A stretch of DNA of 14,252 nucleotides from Pseudomonadota bacterium (GTDB taxonomy: Bacteria; Pseudomonadota; Gammaproteobacteria; Steroidobacterales; Steroidobacteraceae). Below are positions 6,205-14,252 of this stretch, piece after piece; within the stretch, counting starts at the first letter, position 1; each line of letters starts with the position of its first letter. Position numbers and translations under genes: made by a program. The stretch covers positions 1 through 14,252 of the forward strand of contig QGVD01000083.1 of NCBI GenBank assembly GCA_003242685.1, written 5' to 3'. The notes under the pieces were generated by a model. That model ran no database searches, was not told the DNA's origin, and worked only from the letters and a program-made list of their open reading frames with translations.

Positions 6205-6825
6205 ATGACGAACCACGAACCCGTCCTCTGCCTCGCGTCGGGCTCGCCGAGGCGCCGGGAGCTCCTGGGGCAGATCGGCCTCGATCACATCGTGCTCGTC
6301 GCTCAGATCGACGAATCGGTGCGCCCGGGCGAGGCCCCGGCGGCGTACGTCGAGCGTCTGGCCCGCGAGAAGGCCCTCGACGTGTGGCAGCGGGTGCGGC
6401 CGCTGCCGGTGCTGGCGGCCGATACGGCGGTCGTCCTCGATGGCATCATCTACGGCAAGCCGCGCGACCGCGACGAGGCGCTCGAGATGCTGGGGAGGCT
6501 CTCGGGCCGCACCCACGAGGTGCTCACGGCGGTGGCGCTCGCGACCGCCGACGGCGTCAGGACGCGGCTCAGCGCGAGCACGGTGACGTTCCGTGAGATC
6601 GCGCCCGAAGAGCGGGCGGCGTACTGGGAGACCGGCGAGCCGGCCGACAAGGCCGGCGGATACGCGGTACAGGGGCGCGCCGCGGTGTTCATCGAGCGGC
6701 TGACCGGCAGTTACTCGGGTGTGATGGGGCTGCCGCTCTTCGAGACGGCGGAGCTGCTGCGCGAAGCCGGGCTGCCGTACGGACTACAACACGAGGGGAT
6801 GCACACGCACGGGGGGGCCGAGTGA
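6205..6825 (+). CDS. maf: Maf-family nucleoside triphosphate pyrophosphatase (YhdE type)
   Basis: Hydrolyses dTTP/UTP and modified pyrimidine triphosphates to monophosphates, acting in nucleotide-pool cleaning. From the ATG at 6205 it has 206 residues. Motifs: LASGSPRRREL at 10-20; ADTAVVLDG with Asp73, the catalytic base position; GKPRD at 84-88; LSGRTHEVLTAVAL at 99-112; DKAGGYAVQG at 148-157; GSYSGVMGLPL at 168-178. This pattern fits the YhdE (dTTP/UTPase) rather than the YceF branch. An upstream in-frame ATG at 6145 would add 20 residues without homology and overlap rlmH by 4 bp; the good ribosome site and the family N-terminus favour 6205. The stop overlaps the rng GTG start by 4 bases. 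Confidence 0.95.
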   Translation: MTNHEPVLCLASGSPRRRELLGQIGLDHIVLVAQIDESVRPGEAPAAYVERLAREKALDVWQRVRPLPVLAADTAVVLDGIIYGKPRDRDEALEMLGRLSGRTHEVLTAVALATADGVRTRLSASTVTFREIAPEERAAYWETGEPADKAGGYAVQGRAAVFIERLTGSYSGVMGLPLFETAELLREAGLPYGLQHEGMHTHGGAE

Positions 6826-8291
6826 GCGTGGAGATCCTGATCAACGTGGCCGTGCGCGAGACGCGTGCGGCGCTCCTCGAGAACTCGGTTCTCCAGGAGC
6901 TCTACGTCGAGCGGCCGAGCCGCCGCGGACTCGTCAGCAATCTGTACAAGGGTCGCGTCTCGCGCGTGCTGCCGGGCATGCAGGCCGCCTTCGTCGACAT
7001 CGGTCTCGAGCGTACCGCCTTTCTGCACGTGGCCGACATCGCCCACGCACGGCCCGACGACACTGTGGTCGATCTGCCGGCCGTCGACGACATCCGCAGG
7101 CTCGTCAATCCCGGCGACGAGATCCTCGTGCAGGTGATCAAGGATCCCATCGGCACGAAGGGCGCACGACTCACCACTTTCATCACGCTTCCGTCGCGCT
7201 ATCTCGTGTACATGCCGCGCGGCGAAGGCATCGGCGTCTCGACGCGCATCGACGACGAGGCCGAGCGCGCGCGCCTCAAGGCCGCCGTCGCGAGTCTCCT
7301 GCGTCCGGGCGCGACGGGCGGCTACATCGTGCGCACCGCGGCGCAGGGCGCGGGCGTCGAGGATCTGCGCAAGGACATGGCGTATCTCGAGCGTCTGTGG
7401 CAGCACGTGCAGCAGGCATCGGAGAAGGCGCGACCGGGTCAGATCGTGCACGAGGATCTGCCGCTGCCGCTGCGTCTGCTGCGCGACGAGCTCGGGCGGG
7501 GCGTCGATCGCGTGCTGGTCGACTCGCCGCGTGAGTACGAGCGCATGCTCGAGTTCGCCTCGGCGTTCATGCCCGACTGTGCGACGCGCATCGAGCTGTA
7601 CACGGGTCAGCGTCCCATCTTCGACCTGCACGGCATCGAGGAGGAGATCGAGCGCGCGCTCGATCGCCGCGTGCCGCTCAAGTCCGGCGGTCATCTGGTG
7701 ATCGATCAGCGCGAGGCGATGACGACGATCGACGTGAACACGGGCGCATACGTCGGTCATCGCAATCTCGAGGAGACGATCTTCCGCACCAATCTCGAGG
7801 CCGCGGTCGCCATCGCACGTCAGCTGCGCCTGCGCAACCTCGGCGGGATCATCATCATCGACTTCATCGACATGCAGGACGAGCCGCACCGCCGCCAGGT
7901 GATCGCCGCGCTCGAGCGCGCACTCGCCGCCGATCGTGCGCAGACGCACATCGTCAGCCTCTCGCCGCTCGGCCTCGTCGAGATGACGCGCAAGCGCACG
8001 CGCGAGAGCCTGGAACACCTGCTCTGCGCGCCGTGTCCAAGCTGCGAAGGCCGCGGGTACGTGAAGTCCCCGGAGACCGTGTGTCACGAGATCTTCCGCG
8101 AGATCGTGCGCCAGAGCCGGCAGTTCGCGAGCCGCGAGCTGCTGATCCTCGCGCATCAGGACGTCGTGGACCGCCTGCTCGACGAGGAAGCACCGGCTCT
8201 TGCGGAGCTCGAGGCGCAGATCGGCAGACCCATGCGCCTGCAGGTCGAGGCACTCTACGGCATCGACCAGTACGACGTGGTTCCGGTCTGA
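6822..8291 (+). CDS. rng: Ribonuclease G
   Basis: Endoribonuclease of the RNase E/G family that processes the 5' end of 16S rRNA and takes part in mRNA turnover. It has 489 residues, the same as E. coli RNase G. The S1 RNA-binding domain spans about 38-125 (YKGRVSRVLPGMQAAFVDIG). The DNase I-like catalytic domain has Asp304 in TTIDVNTG and Asp347 in IIIIDFID, the two Mg-binding residues at the same positions as in E. coli. The Zn-link CPSC is at 405-408 within CAPCPSCEGRGYVKS. The C-terminal dimerisation region is complete, and the long RNase E scaffold is absent. The start is GTG at 6822, overlapping the maf stop; a second GTG at 6828 is possible. maf-rng-yhdP is the standard order in gammaproteobacteria. 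Confidence 0.98.
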   Translation: MSVEILINVAVRETRAALLENSVLQELYVERPSRRGLVSNLYKGRVSRVLPGMQAAFVDIGLERTAFLHVADIAHARPDDTVVDLPAVDDIRRLVNPGDEILVQVIKDPIGTKGARLTTFITLPSRYLVYMPRGEGIGVSTRIDDEAERARLKAAVASLLRPGATGGYIVRTAAQGAGVEDLRKDMAYLERLWQHVQQASEKARPGQIVHEDLPLPLRLLRDELGRGVDRVLVDSPREYERMLEFASAFMPDCATRIELYTGQRPIFDLHGIEEEIERALDRRVPLKSGGHLVIDQREAMTTIDVNTGAYVGHRNLEETIFRTNLEAAVAIARQLRLRNLGGIIIIDFIDMQDEPHRRQVIAALERALAADRAQTHIVSLSPLGLVEMTRKRTRESLEHLLCAPCPSCEGRGYVKSPETVCHEIFREIVRQSRQFASRELLILAHQDVVDRLLDEEAPALAELEAQIGRPMRLQVEALYGIDQYDVVPV

Positions 8292-8294
8292 CAC

Positions 8295-8321
8295 GGCTCC
8301 GCGGGGCTCGCTGAGCCGCGG
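8295..8321. other. Hairpin between rng and yhdP
   Basis: CCGC (8299-8302) pairs with GCGG (8318-8321) and GGCTC (8305-8309) with GAGCC (8313-8317), a two-base bulge and a three-base loop between. A second GGCTC at 8295-8299 could compete for the same GAGCC. There is no T-run, so a full terminator is unlikely; partial attenuation or an RNA-processing site between the two genes is possible. The yhdP ribosome site GGAGG (8325-8329) follows directly, 12 bases before its ATG. Confidence 0.35.
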
Positions 8322-8341
8322 CATGGAGGCGCTGCACGGGA

Positions 8342-11300
8342 ATGTCTGAACCGCTCACGGGCCAGTCGCCGGCCGGCGCGACGCGCGCACGCTGGCTGCG
8401 CATCGGCGTGCTCGGTGCGATGAGCGCCGTGCTCCTCGCCGGGCTCGTGATCCTGGCGTATCAGCTCGCTCTCGCGCGCGTGCCTCAGCACCGCGCGACG
8501 CTCGAGCGTCTCGTGCGCGCCCAGACGGGTCTCGACGTGCGCTTCGACGAGCTCACGCTGCGCTGGGGCTGGTACGGTCCGGAGGCGGTGTTCAAACGCG
8601 TCGAGCTCGGCGAGCCGGGACGCTCGAACGTGCTGCTGCGCGCGCCGCAGCTCACCGTCGGATTCGATGCGTGGCGCAGCGTGCGCACGGGTCAGCTCCA
8701 GCCCGGACGCATCACGCTCGTCGCACCACGCATCGATCTCACGCGTCCTTCCATCACGGGCCCTCGCGAGCGCGAGGGCGACGCGCAGGGCCTGCTCGAC
8801 TCGTGGCTGCGTGCTCCGATCCTGCGCCGCTGGCGCGGCGGCCGCATCGACATCGAGAGCGGCACGCTCAGCGTGCCCGCGCCCGGCAATCCCGCGCACA
8901 TCGTGTCCCTGCTGGTGCGCCGCGCATCGATGCGGCGTACGGACGACACGCTGAGCGCGAGCGCATCGCTCCTGCTGCCCGAGCGCATGGGCCGCGTGCT
9001 GACGCTGTCGATGCAGCTCGAGCGCGAGTCCGCGCCTTCCGAGCGATACCGGGGCGTGGTGCGCGTGCAGGGACGCCGGCTCGAAGCCGCGGGCTGGCGC
9101 GAGTTCCTGGGCGCCGCCACCTCCTGGGCGCGGCTCCTCCCGCGCGGCGGTAGCGGCGAGGCGAACGCGAGACTCGAGTTGCGCGCCGGACAGGTCGTGA
9201 GAGCCGACGGCGAGCTGCGCGCGGAGGGCGTGTCGTTCGCGGCACTCGAGCGCCCGGACGCGCAGCAGGCGCCGATCATCGGCGCACCCCTCTACCTCGG
9301 ACCGCTGCGCGCGAGCTGGAAGCTCGAACGCAATGCGCAGGAGTGGCGGCTGCGGCTGCGCGATCTGCGCTTCGGACCGGCCGCCCGCGAGATGCCGGCA
9401 GCCGCCTTCGATCTGACGTGGAACCGCACGGAGCGCAGCGCTCAGGGGACGCTGGATTCGCTTCCCGCAGCGTCGCTCGCGAGCGTCGCGCGCTGGCTCG
9501 CGCCGCATCTGTCACTCGGCGGAATCGAGCTCGGCGGCACGGCGCGCGATGTCGCGTTCCGATGGGACGGACAGACGCCGGCCGGCGAGCGGCTGCGCGT
9601 GGAAGCGACGCTCGATGCGCTCACGCTGACCGCGCCTTCTCGGAACTTCGTGCTCTCCGGTCTCGGCGCACGCGTGACGGGAGGCGAAACGAGTCTCACC
9701 GTCGAGCTCGAAGCGCCGGCCGCGCAACTGACGCTCGCGGGAGCACCCGAAAGCATCACCGGACTCGAGCTGCGCTCCACGCTCGAGCTCGCACGCGCCG
9801 GCGAGGGCTGGGTTCTGACGACGGATCGACTCTCGGTCTCCCACGAGAGCGCGCGCGGTGAACTCGCCGGCGCACTGCGTGCCGCCGTGCCGGAAGCGGA
9901 GCCGGAGCTCGCCGTGCGCGTGAGGCTCGCCGAAGCGGACGTCGCCGCGCTGCGAAGCATGCTCGGCGATTTCATCACCGCGACGTTCGGACCGGCCGCA
10001 ACGGGGCTCGCCGCGGGACGCATCGAGAACGCGCGGTTCGATCTCAACGGGCCCGTGCGCGCGCTGCCCTTCGCGCTCGGAGCGGCCGGCTTCAACGGCA
10101 CGCTGGAGCTGCGCGAGGGACGTCTGAGCCCTCCGGAGCCCTGGTCGGAAATCGTCGACATCGAGGGTCGCCTCGCCTGGCGCGGCTCCAGCATGCAGCT
10201 CGATCTCGATCGCGCGCGCAGCGGGCCGTTCGCGCTCGAGGCCGTGGAGGCGCGCTGGCGTGCCGACGAGCCCGGAGGCTGGGGCGTCACGGGTCAGGCG
10301 TCGGCGCGTCTCGAGGAAGCTCTGCCGTGGCTCACCGAGCGCACGACGCTCCAGGAATACGTTCCGCACGCCGGCATGCTGCTGGCGGACGGCGAGGTAC
10401 TGCTCGATTTCGACGTCGCCGCGCGGCCCGCACCGGACGACGGCTCGGAGCCGCCCCGGCCGCAGGTGCGTCTCGCGCTCTCGCTGGAAGGCGCACGGCT
10501 CCAGCCCACGCCTGCGCTGCCGCCAATCGAAGCCGTACGGGGCGCGCTCGCATTCGACGATGGACGTCTGCAGCGCTCTACTCTCACCGCACGCTGGCTG
10601 GGCGGGCCGGCGACTCTGCGCGTCATCGAGCGTGTCGACGCCGAGGTGCCCGTTCTGACGGTGGCGGCGCAGGGCACGCTGGATGCGCGGCAGCTCGCCG
10701 CCGTGCTCGGACTCGGCACCGAGGCGGCGGTAGCCGGAAACACGTCGTGGGAAGGGGAGCTGCGGTACCGTCGTGACCCCGTTTCTGGAACCGGGGTGTG
10801 GCAGGCACGCGCGGAGTCCTCGCTCGAAGGTGTCGCGAGCAGATTACCTGCGCCTTTCGCGAAGGAAGCCGCGGCGCGCTCGCGCCTGCGCATCGAAGCG
10901 AGCGGCGAGGGCGAGTCGGCAACGCTCCGCGTGAGTCTCGCGGATCGCTTCCGCGGCGCGTTCGCGCTCTTCCCTGCGGAGAACCGCGAGTGGCGCATCG
11001 CGCGCGGTGCCGCGCATTTCGGCAGCGAGGCCGTGGAGGTTCCTGCAGAGCCCGTCGTGCGCGTCGCCGGGCGGATCGAGCGTCTCGATCTGCCGGCGTA
11101 TCTCGCGGCGTGGCGGAGACTCCAGTCGCGCGCGGACGCGCCGCCGATCAGCGCGGCGCTCGCCGCCGGCGAGCTGCTCGTGGGTAAACGCGGCTTCGCC
11201 GACGCACGGCTCGAAGCGGGACCGGCGGACGAGGGCTTCGAGCTGCGCCTTTCGGCCGAAGGGCTCGAAGGGACCGTGCAATGGCCGCGCGAGCCCGGCG

Positions 11301-12256
11301 CAGAGCAGCCCGTGCGCGTGGAGCTCGTGCGGCTCGTCGTTCCGGCGGACACGAAACCGATCGAGCTCGTGTCGGCGGCCGCCGCGCTCGGTCCGGCGAC
11401 GACGGTTCTGATCCAGGATCTCACCTGGTCGGATCGAGCGTTCGGTCGCGTCACTGCGTCGGTGCAGAAGAGCGATTCCGGAGTTGCCGTCGACGAGCTG
11501 CGGCTCGTGCGTGCATCGGACGAGACACAGGCGACAGTGCGCTGCGATCCGCAGCTTTCGCAGTGCCGCGTCGATCTGCAGCTCGAGAGTCGCGACGCGG
11601 CGGCGACGCTGCGCGAGCTCGGCTTCCACGATTCCGTCGCCGCAAAACACGCGCTGATGCGCGCCGAGCTCGACTGGCGGCCACAGGAAGCTGAATCTCC
11701 GCTCGAGACACTCTCGGGTACTCTGAACGTCCGCCTGCGTGACGGCGTCGCCCGCGGGCGGCCGCTCACCGAGGGACGCGATCCCGCGCTCCTCGTCGTG
11801 CCGGCTCTGCTGCGCGGCGCGGCAGCCGCAGAGGAGTCCGAGGATTCCGCACCGGCTGCTCTCGAGCAGAATCTGAGTTTCTCGGAGCTCACCGCGGACT
11901 TCGAGCTCAGGGACGGTCGTGCCGCCACGTCGAATCTGCACTTCGACGGCGATGCGGAGATCATCGTGCGCGGACGCGTGGGGCTCCTCGAGCGCGATTA
12001 CGACCTCACCGCCTGGGTGCTGCGCGGCGAGGAGCGTCTGCCCGCCGCGCTGCGACGCATGGGCCCGACGGCGCGTGTCGCCGCCGCCTGGCTCGCACTG
12101 CGCGAATTCTTCGGCGGGCGCGCCGGGCAGCGTTCGCGCACGGTGCTGAGGCTGCGCGGAACGTGGGATTCGCCGGTGGTCGAGCTCCAGGCTGCCGCGA
12201 GCGACGATGCGGATGTGCCGCGTGGCGGTAACGGCGCGCCGGTCATGCAGAGGTGA
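8342..12256 (+). CDS. yhdP: YhdP, AsmA-like intermembrane phospholipid transport protein
   Basis: Giant inner-membrane-anchored protein that bridges the periplasm; in E. coli YhdP, with TamB and YdbH, moves phospholipids to the outer membrane. The 1304 residues compare with 1266 in E. coli. There is one N-terminal transmembrane helix (about 20-45) after a short cytoplasmic tail, then an AsmA-like start (RLVRAQTGLDVRFDELTLRWGWYGPEAVFKRVEL) and a very long repetitive beta-rich groove. The C-terminal AsmA-like domain has GTLNVRLRDGVA..., FSELTADFELRDG and GDAEIIVRGRVGLLERDYDL. The only two cysteines, Cys1068 and Cys1075, sit in a short C-x6-C segment in the periplasmic part. It lies 50 bp after rng, and its stop overlaps the ribosome site of the next gene. 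Many long open frames on the opposite strand here are composition artefacts. Confidence 0.95.
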   Translation: MSEPLTGQSPAGATRARWLRIGVLGAMSAVLLAGLVILAYQLALARVPQHRATLERLVRAQTGLDVRFDELTLRWGWYGPEAVFKRVELGEPGRSNVLLRAPQLTVGFDAWRSVRTGQLQPGRITLVAPRIDLTRPSITGPREREGDAQGLLDSWLRAPILRRWRGGRIDIESGTLSVPAPGNPAHIVSLLVRRASMRRTDDTLSASASLLLPERMGRVLTLSMQLERESAPSERYRGVVRVQGRRLEAAGWREFLGAATSWARLLPRGGSGEANARLELRAGQVVRADGELRAEGVSFAALERPDAQQAPIIGAPLYLGPLRASWKLERNAQEWRLRLRDLRFGPAAREMPAAAFDLTWNRTERSAQGTLDSLPAASLASVARWLAPHLSLGGIELGGTARDVAFRWDGQTPAGERLRVEATLDALTLTAPSRNFVLSGLGARVTGGETSLTVELEAPAAQLTLAGAPESITGLELRSTLELARAGEGWVLTTDRLSVSHESARGELAGALRAAVPEAEPELAVRVRLAEADVAALRSMLGDFITATFGPAATGLAAGRIENARFDLNGPVRALPFALGAAGFNGTLELREGRLSPPEPWSEIVDIEGRLAWRGSSMQLDLDRARSGPFALEAVEARWRADEPGGWGVTGQASARLEEALPWLTERTTLQEYVPHAGMLLADGEVLLDFDVAARPAPDDGSEPPRPQVRLALSLEGARLQPTPALPPIEAVRGALAFDDGRLQRSTLTARWLGGPATLRVIERVDAEVPVLTVAAQGTLDARQLAAVLGLGTEAAVAGNTSWEGELRYRRDPVSGTGVWQARAESSLEGVASRLPAPFAKEAAARSRLRIEASGEGESATLRVSLADRFRGAFALFPAENREWRIARGAAHFGSEAVEVPAEPVVRVAGRIERLDLPAYLAAWRRLQSRADAPPISAALAAGELLVGKRGFADARLEAGPADEGFELRLSAEGLEGTVQWPREPGAEQPVRVELVRLVVPADTKPIELVSAAAALGPATTVLIQDLTWSDRAFGRVTASVQKSDSGVAVDELRLVRASDETQATVRCDPQLSQCRVDLQLESRDAAATLRELGFHDSVAAKHALMRAELDWRPQEAESPLETLSGTLNVRLRDGVARGRPLTEGRDPALLVVPALLRGAAAAEESEDSAPAALEQNLSFSELTADFELRDGRAATSNLHFDGDAEIIVRGRVGLLERDYDLTAWVLRGEERLPAALRRMGPTARVAAAWLALREFFGGRAGQRSRTVLRLRGTWDSPVVELQAAASDDADVPRGGNGAPVMQR

Positions 12257-12259
12257 GGA
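12254..12259 (+). promoter_or_regulatory. Nitrilase ribosome site overlapping the yhdP stop
   Basis: TGAGGA, 6 bases before the ATG at 12266; its TGA is the yhdP stop. Ribosomes finishing yhdP would therefore stop on the initiation region, which suggests translational coupling. Confidence 0.5.
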
Positions 12260-12265
12260 CGAGAG

Positions 12266-13084
12266 ATGGGATCAAGATGCAGAGTCGCCGCGCTGCAGAT
12301 GACGTCGGGACCCGACGTCGCCGCGAACCTCGCGCAGGCTGCAGCGCTTCTCGAGGAGGCGGCGCACGCCGATGCGGCGGTCGCCGTCCTGCCCGAGAAC
12401 TTCGCCTTCATGGGGCTCAACGACGCGGACAAGCGCGGAGTTGCGGAAGCCGATGGCGAGGGCCCGATCCAGGAGTTTCTGGCACGGACGGCACGCACGC
12501 TCGGACTGTGGATCGTGGCCGGAACGGTACCGCTCCGCGCAGGCGATGACGGCCGCGTCGCCGCGGCCTCGCTCGTCTTCGATGCGAAGGGCGAGCGCGT
12601 TGCCCGCTACGACAAGATCCATCTCTTCGACGTCGATATCCCGGGCCGCAACGAAAGCTACCGCGAGTCGGCGCACGTGGCGCCGGGCCGCACGCCGGTC
12701 GTGGTCGATACCCCTGCGGGACGGCTCGGGATGGCCGTCTGCTACGATGTCCGCTTCCCGGAGCTCTTCCGTCGCCTGAGCGCGGCCGGAGCCCAGTGGT
12801 TCAGCGTTCCGTCGGCTTTCACCGGCCCCACGGGCCGGGCGCACTGGGAGACGCTGCTGCGGGCGCGCGCGATCGAGAACCTGAGCTATGTCGTGGCGCC
12901 CGCCCAATCGGGCTTTCACGCGAACGGGCGGGAGACCTACGGGGACAGCCTGATTGCCGATTACTGGGGCCGCGTGCTGAGGAGGCTGCCGCGGGGACGC
13001 GGCTGCGTCGTCGCCGAGATCGATCTCGAGGCGCAGGCCGCCGCCCGCGAGAGCTTCCCCGCGCTGGGGCATCGCGTGTTGTAA
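12266..13084 (+). CDS. Carbon-nitrogen hydrolase, Nit1-like (deaminated glutathione amidase type)
   Basis: Member of the nitrilase superfamily, 272 residues, complete. The catalytic triad is Glu44 (VLPENF), Lys117 (RYDKIHLFDV) and Cys159 (AVCYDVRFPELFR). FDVDIPGRNESYRES and FTGPTGRAHWETLLRARAIEN are typical of the Nit/NitFhit branch, known to hydrolyse deaminated glutathione, a metabolite-repair role in the cytoplasm. This family commonly lies between yhdP and tldD in gammaproteobacteria, as here. Omega-amidase and other C-N hydrolases share the triad, so the exact substrate is inferred from subfamily resemblance. It starts 9 bp after yhdP. Confidence 0.92.
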   Translation: MGSRCRVAALQMTSGPDVAANLAQAAALLEEAAHADAAVAVLPENFAFMGLNDADKRGVAEADGEGPIQEFLARTARTLGLWIVAGTVPLRAGDDGRVAAASLVFDAKGERVARYDKIHLFDVDIPGRNESYRESAHVAPGRTPVVVDTPAGRLGMAVCYDVRFPELFRRLSAAGAQWFSVPSAFTGPTGRAHWETLLRARAIENLSYVVAPAQSGFHANGRETYGDSLIADYWGRVLRRLPRGRGCVVAEIDLEAQAAARESFPALGHRVL

Positions 13085-13115
13085 TCGTCGCCAATGGCCT
13101 CATTTCCGTAGCATC

Positions 13116-13141
13116 GCGCGCCGGCCGCACGCGGCCCGCGC
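13116..13141. other. GC-rich hairpin in the nitrilase-tldD gap
   Basis: GCGCG (13116-13120) pairs with CGCGC (13137-13141), and GGCCG (13123-13127) with CGGCC (13132-13136) around a CACG loop, with a CC bulge on the 5' arm. No T-run follows, so it is not a classical terminator. At 88 bp this is the longest gap among the plus-strand genes, and it may hold a promoter for tldD, but I see no convincing -35/-10 pair. Confidence 0.35.
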
Positions 13142-13162
13142 CAGCGCCGAAACAGCTTTCCC

Positions 13163-13168
13163 GAGGAA
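13163..13168 (+). promoter_or_regulatory. Ribosome binding site of tldD
   Basis: GAGGAA, four bases before the ATG at 13173. It is the clearest Shine-Dalgarno sequence in the window and fixes the tldD start. Confidence 0.55.
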
Positions 13169-13172
13169 TCCG

Positions 13173-14252
13173 ATGACCCAGACCGCCCAGCCTGCCGATG
13201 CCCTGACGCTCGCGCGCGACGTGATCCTGCGTCCGAGCGGGCTCGACGACTCCCGCCTCGACCGCATCGTGGGCGAGGTCCTCTCGCACTCCGTGGACTT
13301 CGCCGATCTCTACTTCCAGCTCGCGCGCGAGGAGTCCTGGGCGCTCGAGGACGGCATCGTCAAGGAAGGCAGCGCCAGCATCGAGCAGGGCGTCGGTGTG
13401 CGCGCGATCTCCGGTGAGAAGACCGGATTCGCGTACTCCGACGAGATCGTTCTTCCGGCGCTCGAGGAAGCTTCGCGCGCCGCGCGTGCCATCGCCGTGC
13501 AGGGCGCGTCGCGACAGGTTCAGGCGTGGCGCTCGCGCGCGGGGCACAGCCTCTATCTTCCCGTCGATCCGGTGGCGACGCTGACGGACGCCGACAAGGT
13601 CGCGTGGCTCGAGCGCGTCGACCGCGAGACGCGCAGACTCGATCCGCGCATCGTGCAGGTGATGGCGAGCGTCTCGGCCGTGCACGAGGTCGTGCTCATC
13701 GCGACGAGCGAGGGCGAGCTCGCGGCGGACGTGCGCCCCCTCGTGCGCTTCAACGTATCGGTGATCGCCGAGCACAACGGCCGTCGCGAGCAGGGCTACG
13801 CCGGTGCGGGCGGGCGCTACACGCTCGCGGAGCTCGTCGCCGACGACCGGCCGCTCGCGCTCGCGCGCGAGGCTGCGCGCCAGGCGCTGATCAATCTCGA
13901 GTCCGTGCCTGCGCCTGCGGGTCCGATGACCGTGGTGCTCGGTCCGGGCTGGCCGGGTGTTCTGCTGCACGAAGCCATCGGTCACGGGCTCGAGGGCGAC
14001 TTCAACCGCAAGGGCACGTCCGCGTTCGCGAACCGCATCGGCGAGCGCGTGGCGAGCGAGGCTTGCACGGTCGTCGACGACGGAACGCTCTCGAGGCGCC
14101 GCGGCTCGCTCAACATCGACGACGAAGGCACGCCGACGCAGTGCACCGTGCTCATCGAGAACGGCATCCTGCGCGGCTACATGCAGGACAAGCTCAACGC
14201 GCGGCTCATGGGCGGCAGATCCACGGGCAACGGTCGCCGTGAATCCTTCGCG
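13173..14252 (+). CDS. tldD: Metalloprotease TldD, 3' end beyond window
   Basis: Subunit of the TldD/TldE (PmbA) zinc protease, which trims unfolded leader peptides such as those of microcins and acts on CcdA antitoxin in E. coli. The frame is open from the ATG to the last base: 360 residues of an expected about 480. The N-terminal domain is complete. The zinc motif HEAIGHGLEGD starts at 266, with His266, Glu267 and His271, close to the E. coli position (263). NGILRGYMQDK and GRRESFA near the end are typical; the third zinc ligand (a Cys) and the C-terminal domain lie outside the window. TldE is not in the window. It follows the nitrilase by 88 bp. Confidence 0.97.
   Translation, partial: MTQTAQPADALTLARDVILRPSGLDDSRLDRIVGEVLSHSVDFADLYFQLAREESWALEDGIVKEGSASIEQGVGVRAISGEKTGFAYSDEIVLPALEEASRAARAIAVQGASRQVQAWRSRAGHSLYLPVDPVATLTDADKVAWLERVDRETRRLDPRIVQVMASVSAVHEVVLIATSEGELAADVRPLVRFNVSVIAEHNGRREQGYAGAGGRYTLAELVADDRPLALAREAARQALINLESVPAPAGPMTVVLGPGWPGVLLHEAIGHGLEGDFNRKGTSAFANRIGERVASEACTVVDDGTLSRRRGSLNIDDEGTPTQCTVLIENGILRGYMQDKLNARLMGGRSTGNGRRESFA

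Noticed and set aside
10294..11964. 556-codon minus-strand frame opposite yhdP, and other long antisense frames at 8255-9508, 9442-10369 and 10844-11941
   Set aside because: All are antisense to one continuous YhdP reading frame, are Ser/Arg/Ala-rich, and show no domain signatures.
13526..14242. 238-codon plus-strand frame near the right end
   Set aside because: It is a shifted frame within tldD, whose own frame is open from 13173 to the window end and carries the HEAIGH motif.

Overview
This is a very GC-rich (roughly 70% by eye) bacterial chromosomal window, almost fully coding, with no gap above about 90 bases between genes. Gene content and order (holA-nadD-rsfS-rlmH-maf-rng-yhdP-nitrilase-tldD) are those of a gammaproteobacterium. 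The two-membrane machinery (a TonB-dependent receptor and YhdP) confirms a Gram-negative cell. The high GC would suit a Xanthomonadales/Nevskiales-like lineage, but that is inference; no rRNA or other strong taxonomic marker is present.

Left part, minus strand (about 30-3397). Three genes are probably co-transcribed leftwards. The first is a small two-helix membrane protein with an HxHD and a CxxC motif, resembling the zinc-chaperone-like proteins found beside zinc uptake genes. The second is a ZnuD-like TonB-dependent outer-membrane receptor with a His/acid-rich loop. The third is a proline iminopeptidase that loses homology abruptly after its VQGR motif and stops, so it lacks the catalytic Asp and His. 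The first two look like a zinc acquisition module.

Divergent intergenic region (3398-3479). It is 82 bp and serves the leftward zinc module and the rightward housekeeping operon. It holds four ATCCGG copies (the first three 8 bp apart) and a plausible leftward sigma70-type promoter.

Right part, plus strand (3480-14252). A tightly packed housekeeping run: DNA polymerase III delta (holA), NaMN adenylyltransferase (nadD), ribosome silencing factor (rsfS), 23S rRNA pseudouridine-1915 methyltransferase (rlmH), Maf nucleotide pyrophosphatase, RNase G (rng), the giant AsmA-like envelope protein YhdP, a Nit-type amidase, and the N-terminal three quarters of the TldD protease, cut by the window end. 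Most junctions overlap or are under 30 bp. Short GC-rich hairpins lie in the rng-yhdP and nitrilase-tldD gaps. The usual holA upstream neighbours leuS and lptE are absent.

I found no mobile element, CRISPR array, tRNA or rRNA, and no clearly novel multi-gene system. The items most worth a second look are the broken proline iminopeptidase with an adjacent G-tract, the small HxHD/CxxC gene paired with the receptor, the ATCCGG array, and the sole cysteine pair of YhdP.
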